From positions 1 through 6,868 of the forward strand of contig PXAQ01000065.1 of NCBI GenBank assembly GCA_003567095.1: a stretch of 6,868 nt of DNA. The letters run 5' to 3'. Source of the DNA: Phycisphaerae bacterium (GTDB taxonomy: Bacteria > Planctomycetota > Phycisphaerae > Sedimentisphaerales > Anaerohalosphaeraceae). Below the pieces are notes generated by a model. The model searched no databases. It was not told the origin of the DNA and saw nothing but the letters and a program-made list of their open reading frames with translations. A program made the translations under genes and the position numbers. Positions 6,146 to 6,868 of the stretch are shown here, in pieces (position 1 is the first letter of the stretch; every line of letters begins with the position of its first letter).

Positions 6146-6245
6146 CTTATTTTTTGTCAAAAAATCGAATTGTTTCGCCCGTTTTTGACGCGCTTTTGCA
6201 AAGTTCGCAGGGTATTGGGGGGATAACAGGTGTTTTCGGTCAGTG

Positions 6246-6767
6246 TTATCGGGTTGGGTTGATATTGTCCAGTGCTGTGATGACGGCATCGACGGCCTGG
6301 TCGTGGTTCAGGCCGGTCAGGGGGACGGTGATCTCGGCCCAGCGCTGGTACAGGGGGATGCGTTTGGCGTAGAGGCTTTCCAGGTCTTGGCCGGGCTCGA
6401 GGACGACGCCGCGGGCGTTCAGATCGCCCAGGCGGCTTTGAAGATCGGCCAGCGGCAGGTGCAGATAGACGATCACGCCGTTGGCTTTGAGGGCGTTCAT
6501 AGATGAGTCGTAATAGACGGCGCTGCCGCCGGTGGCGATGACGGCGTGTTTGATATCCAGGCAGGCGATGTACTCCTGCTCAATGCGGCAAAAGCCGGCC
6601 ATTCCCCGCTGCTCGATCAATGCGCGCAGGGATTTTTCGCAGGCGACCTGGATCAGCACGTCGGTATCCAGAAAATAGCGCCCCAGCCGCTTGGCCAGCA
6701 GGACGCCGACGGTGCTCTTGCCGACGCCTGGCATCCCGATCAGTACGATGTTGGCGTTGTCTGTAAT
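6246..6767 (-). CDS. aroK: Shikimate kinase-like protein
   Basis: This P-loop kinase should phosphorylate shikimate with ATP to shikimate 3-phosphate, in chorismate and aromatic amino acid synthesis in the cytosol. Numbered from an ATT start at 6767 (173 residues, near the family norm), it shows the beta strand NIVLIG at 6-11, Walker A GMPGVGKST at 11-19, FLDTD with D34 and D36, RGMAGFCRIE at 54-63, ATGGS at 78-82, a lid with R119-G120, and R136 in KRIPLY. The only canonical start, the ATG at 6734, lies inside Walker A and would remove strand beta1 and the first Gly. ATT, with AGGG at 6781-6778, or ATC at 6770, is more sensible. Two family positions differ: Cys replaces the Arg of the usual FR motif (an Arg follows), and GGG reads GGS. 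Another substrate is therefore possible. It follows the upstream gene by 18 bases, suggesting an operon. Confidence 0.85.
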   Translation of the reverse strand: MTDNANIVLIGMPGVGKSTVGVLLAKRLGRYFLDTDVLIQVACEKSLRALIEQRGMAGFCRIEQEYIACLDIKHAVIATGGSAVYYDSSMNALKANGVIVYLHLPLADLQSRLGDLNARGVVLEPGQDLESLYAKRIPLYQRWAEITVPLTGLNHDQAVDAVITALDNINPTR

Positions 6768-6785
6768 GATGCTTTTTCCCTGCGA

Positions 6786-6868
6786 TTAGTAGCCGCTTGC
6801 CGCTGCGCCGGCGGGCTGGGCGGCCGTTTCGCCGGCGGCGGTTTCCAGCGGCGCCGGGAAGTTGTCAA
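6786..6868 (-). CDS. C-terminal end of an unidentified gene (partial)
   Basis: The minus-strand frame is open from the right edge to a TAA at 6788-6786, giving 26 visible codons. The tail begins DNFPAPLETAAGE and ends AAASGY, rich in Ala, Pro, Gly and Glu: a flexible C-terminus of the sort seen on many housekeeping proteins. The GC-rich composition and the 18-base gap to the kinase suggest the first gene of a shared operon. The family cannot be told from this tail. Confidence 0.5.
   Translation of the reverse strand, partial: DNFPAPLETAAGETAAQPAGAAASGY

Larger units (their letters stand above)
5695..6245. other. Intergenic region between convergent HEPN-like and shikimate kinase genes
   Basis: About 550 bases lie between the stop codons of the two convergent genes. 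Apart from the minus-strand start, terminator and candidate promoter listed separately, it is AT-rich with short frames only. A GC-rich patch at about 6079-6110 stands out and may be a relic of coding DNA. No clear terminator with a U-tract serves either flanking gene: after the HEPN-like stop there is only GTCAC/GTGAC (5751-5755 and 5771-5775) with no T-run, and after the kinase stop only a weak 4-bp stem before a T-run. Confidence 0.6.

Noticed and set aside
6053..6289. 78-codon minus-strand ORF overlapping the end of the kinase gene
   Set aside because: It starts inside the kinase gene in another frame, lacks a ribosome site and crosses the promoter-like A/T palindrome.
6246..6506. + strand ORFs opposite the kinase gene (starts at 6139 and 6243)
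   Set aside because: They are antisense shadows of the P-loop kinase and have no motif of their own.
1..6868. tRNA, rRNA, CRISPR array, insertion sequence, integrase or integron attC site
   Set aside because: I looked for cloverleaf arms, regularly spaced direct repeats, transposase or recombinase motifs and attC core sites, and saw none.

Overview
This is bacterial DNA. Genes sit close together and most have clear Shine-Dalgarno sequences. The native genes are GC-rich: one 60-base line inside the hydrogenase large-subunit gene counts 42 G+C. The overall look (an anaerobic hydrogenase, long intergenic spaces, a C/G-rich double-hairpin repeat) would fit an uncultured anaerobe such as a Planctomycetota/Phycisphaerae lineage, but no marker fixes the taxon and this is a weak inference.

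Region 1 (1-3735, + strand) is the end of a four-gene operon for a cytosolic, heterotetrameric group 3 [NiFe] hydrogenase. In order it holds the Fe-S beta subunit (5' end cut off by the window), the FAD/NAD(P) gamma subunit with a [2Fe-2S] site, the small delta subunit with cysteines for three [4Fe-4S] clusters, and the large alpha subunit with both Cys pairs for the NiFe centre. Order and content match the archaeal sulfhydrogenase hydBGDA (group 3b). Electrons from H2 would run NiFe -> delta clusters -> gamma flavin -> NAD(P)+, or in reverse for H2 evolution, with beta as an extra Fe-S arm. A strong intrinsic terminator closes the operon. No maturation protease or Hyp gene is in view.

Region 2 (3736-6245) is an accessory interval. 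It starts with GC-rich non-coding DNA that carries a double-hairpin repeat. Next comes a strikingly AT-rich gene (4306-5694; sampled 60-base lines give 16 and 20 G+C) for an unrecognised 462-residue protein with an R-N-x3-H HEPN-type motif, preceded by a perfect 8-bp inverted repeat. Past its end, the minus strand carries a candidate promoter, a hairpin plus U-tract terminator, a consensus Shine-Dalgarno and a 109-codon ORF that runs antisense into the end of the HEPN-like gene. This interval looks horizontally acquired, and the HEPN-like gene is a candidate solitary defence or RNase gene.

Region 3 (6246-6868, minus strand) returns to GC-rich housekeeping DNA: a shikimate-kinase-like gene preceded, 18 bases after its stop, by the Ala-rich C-terminus of another gene. 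The kinase has no ATG, GTG or TTG codon ahead of its Walker A motif and may use an ATT (or ATC) start.
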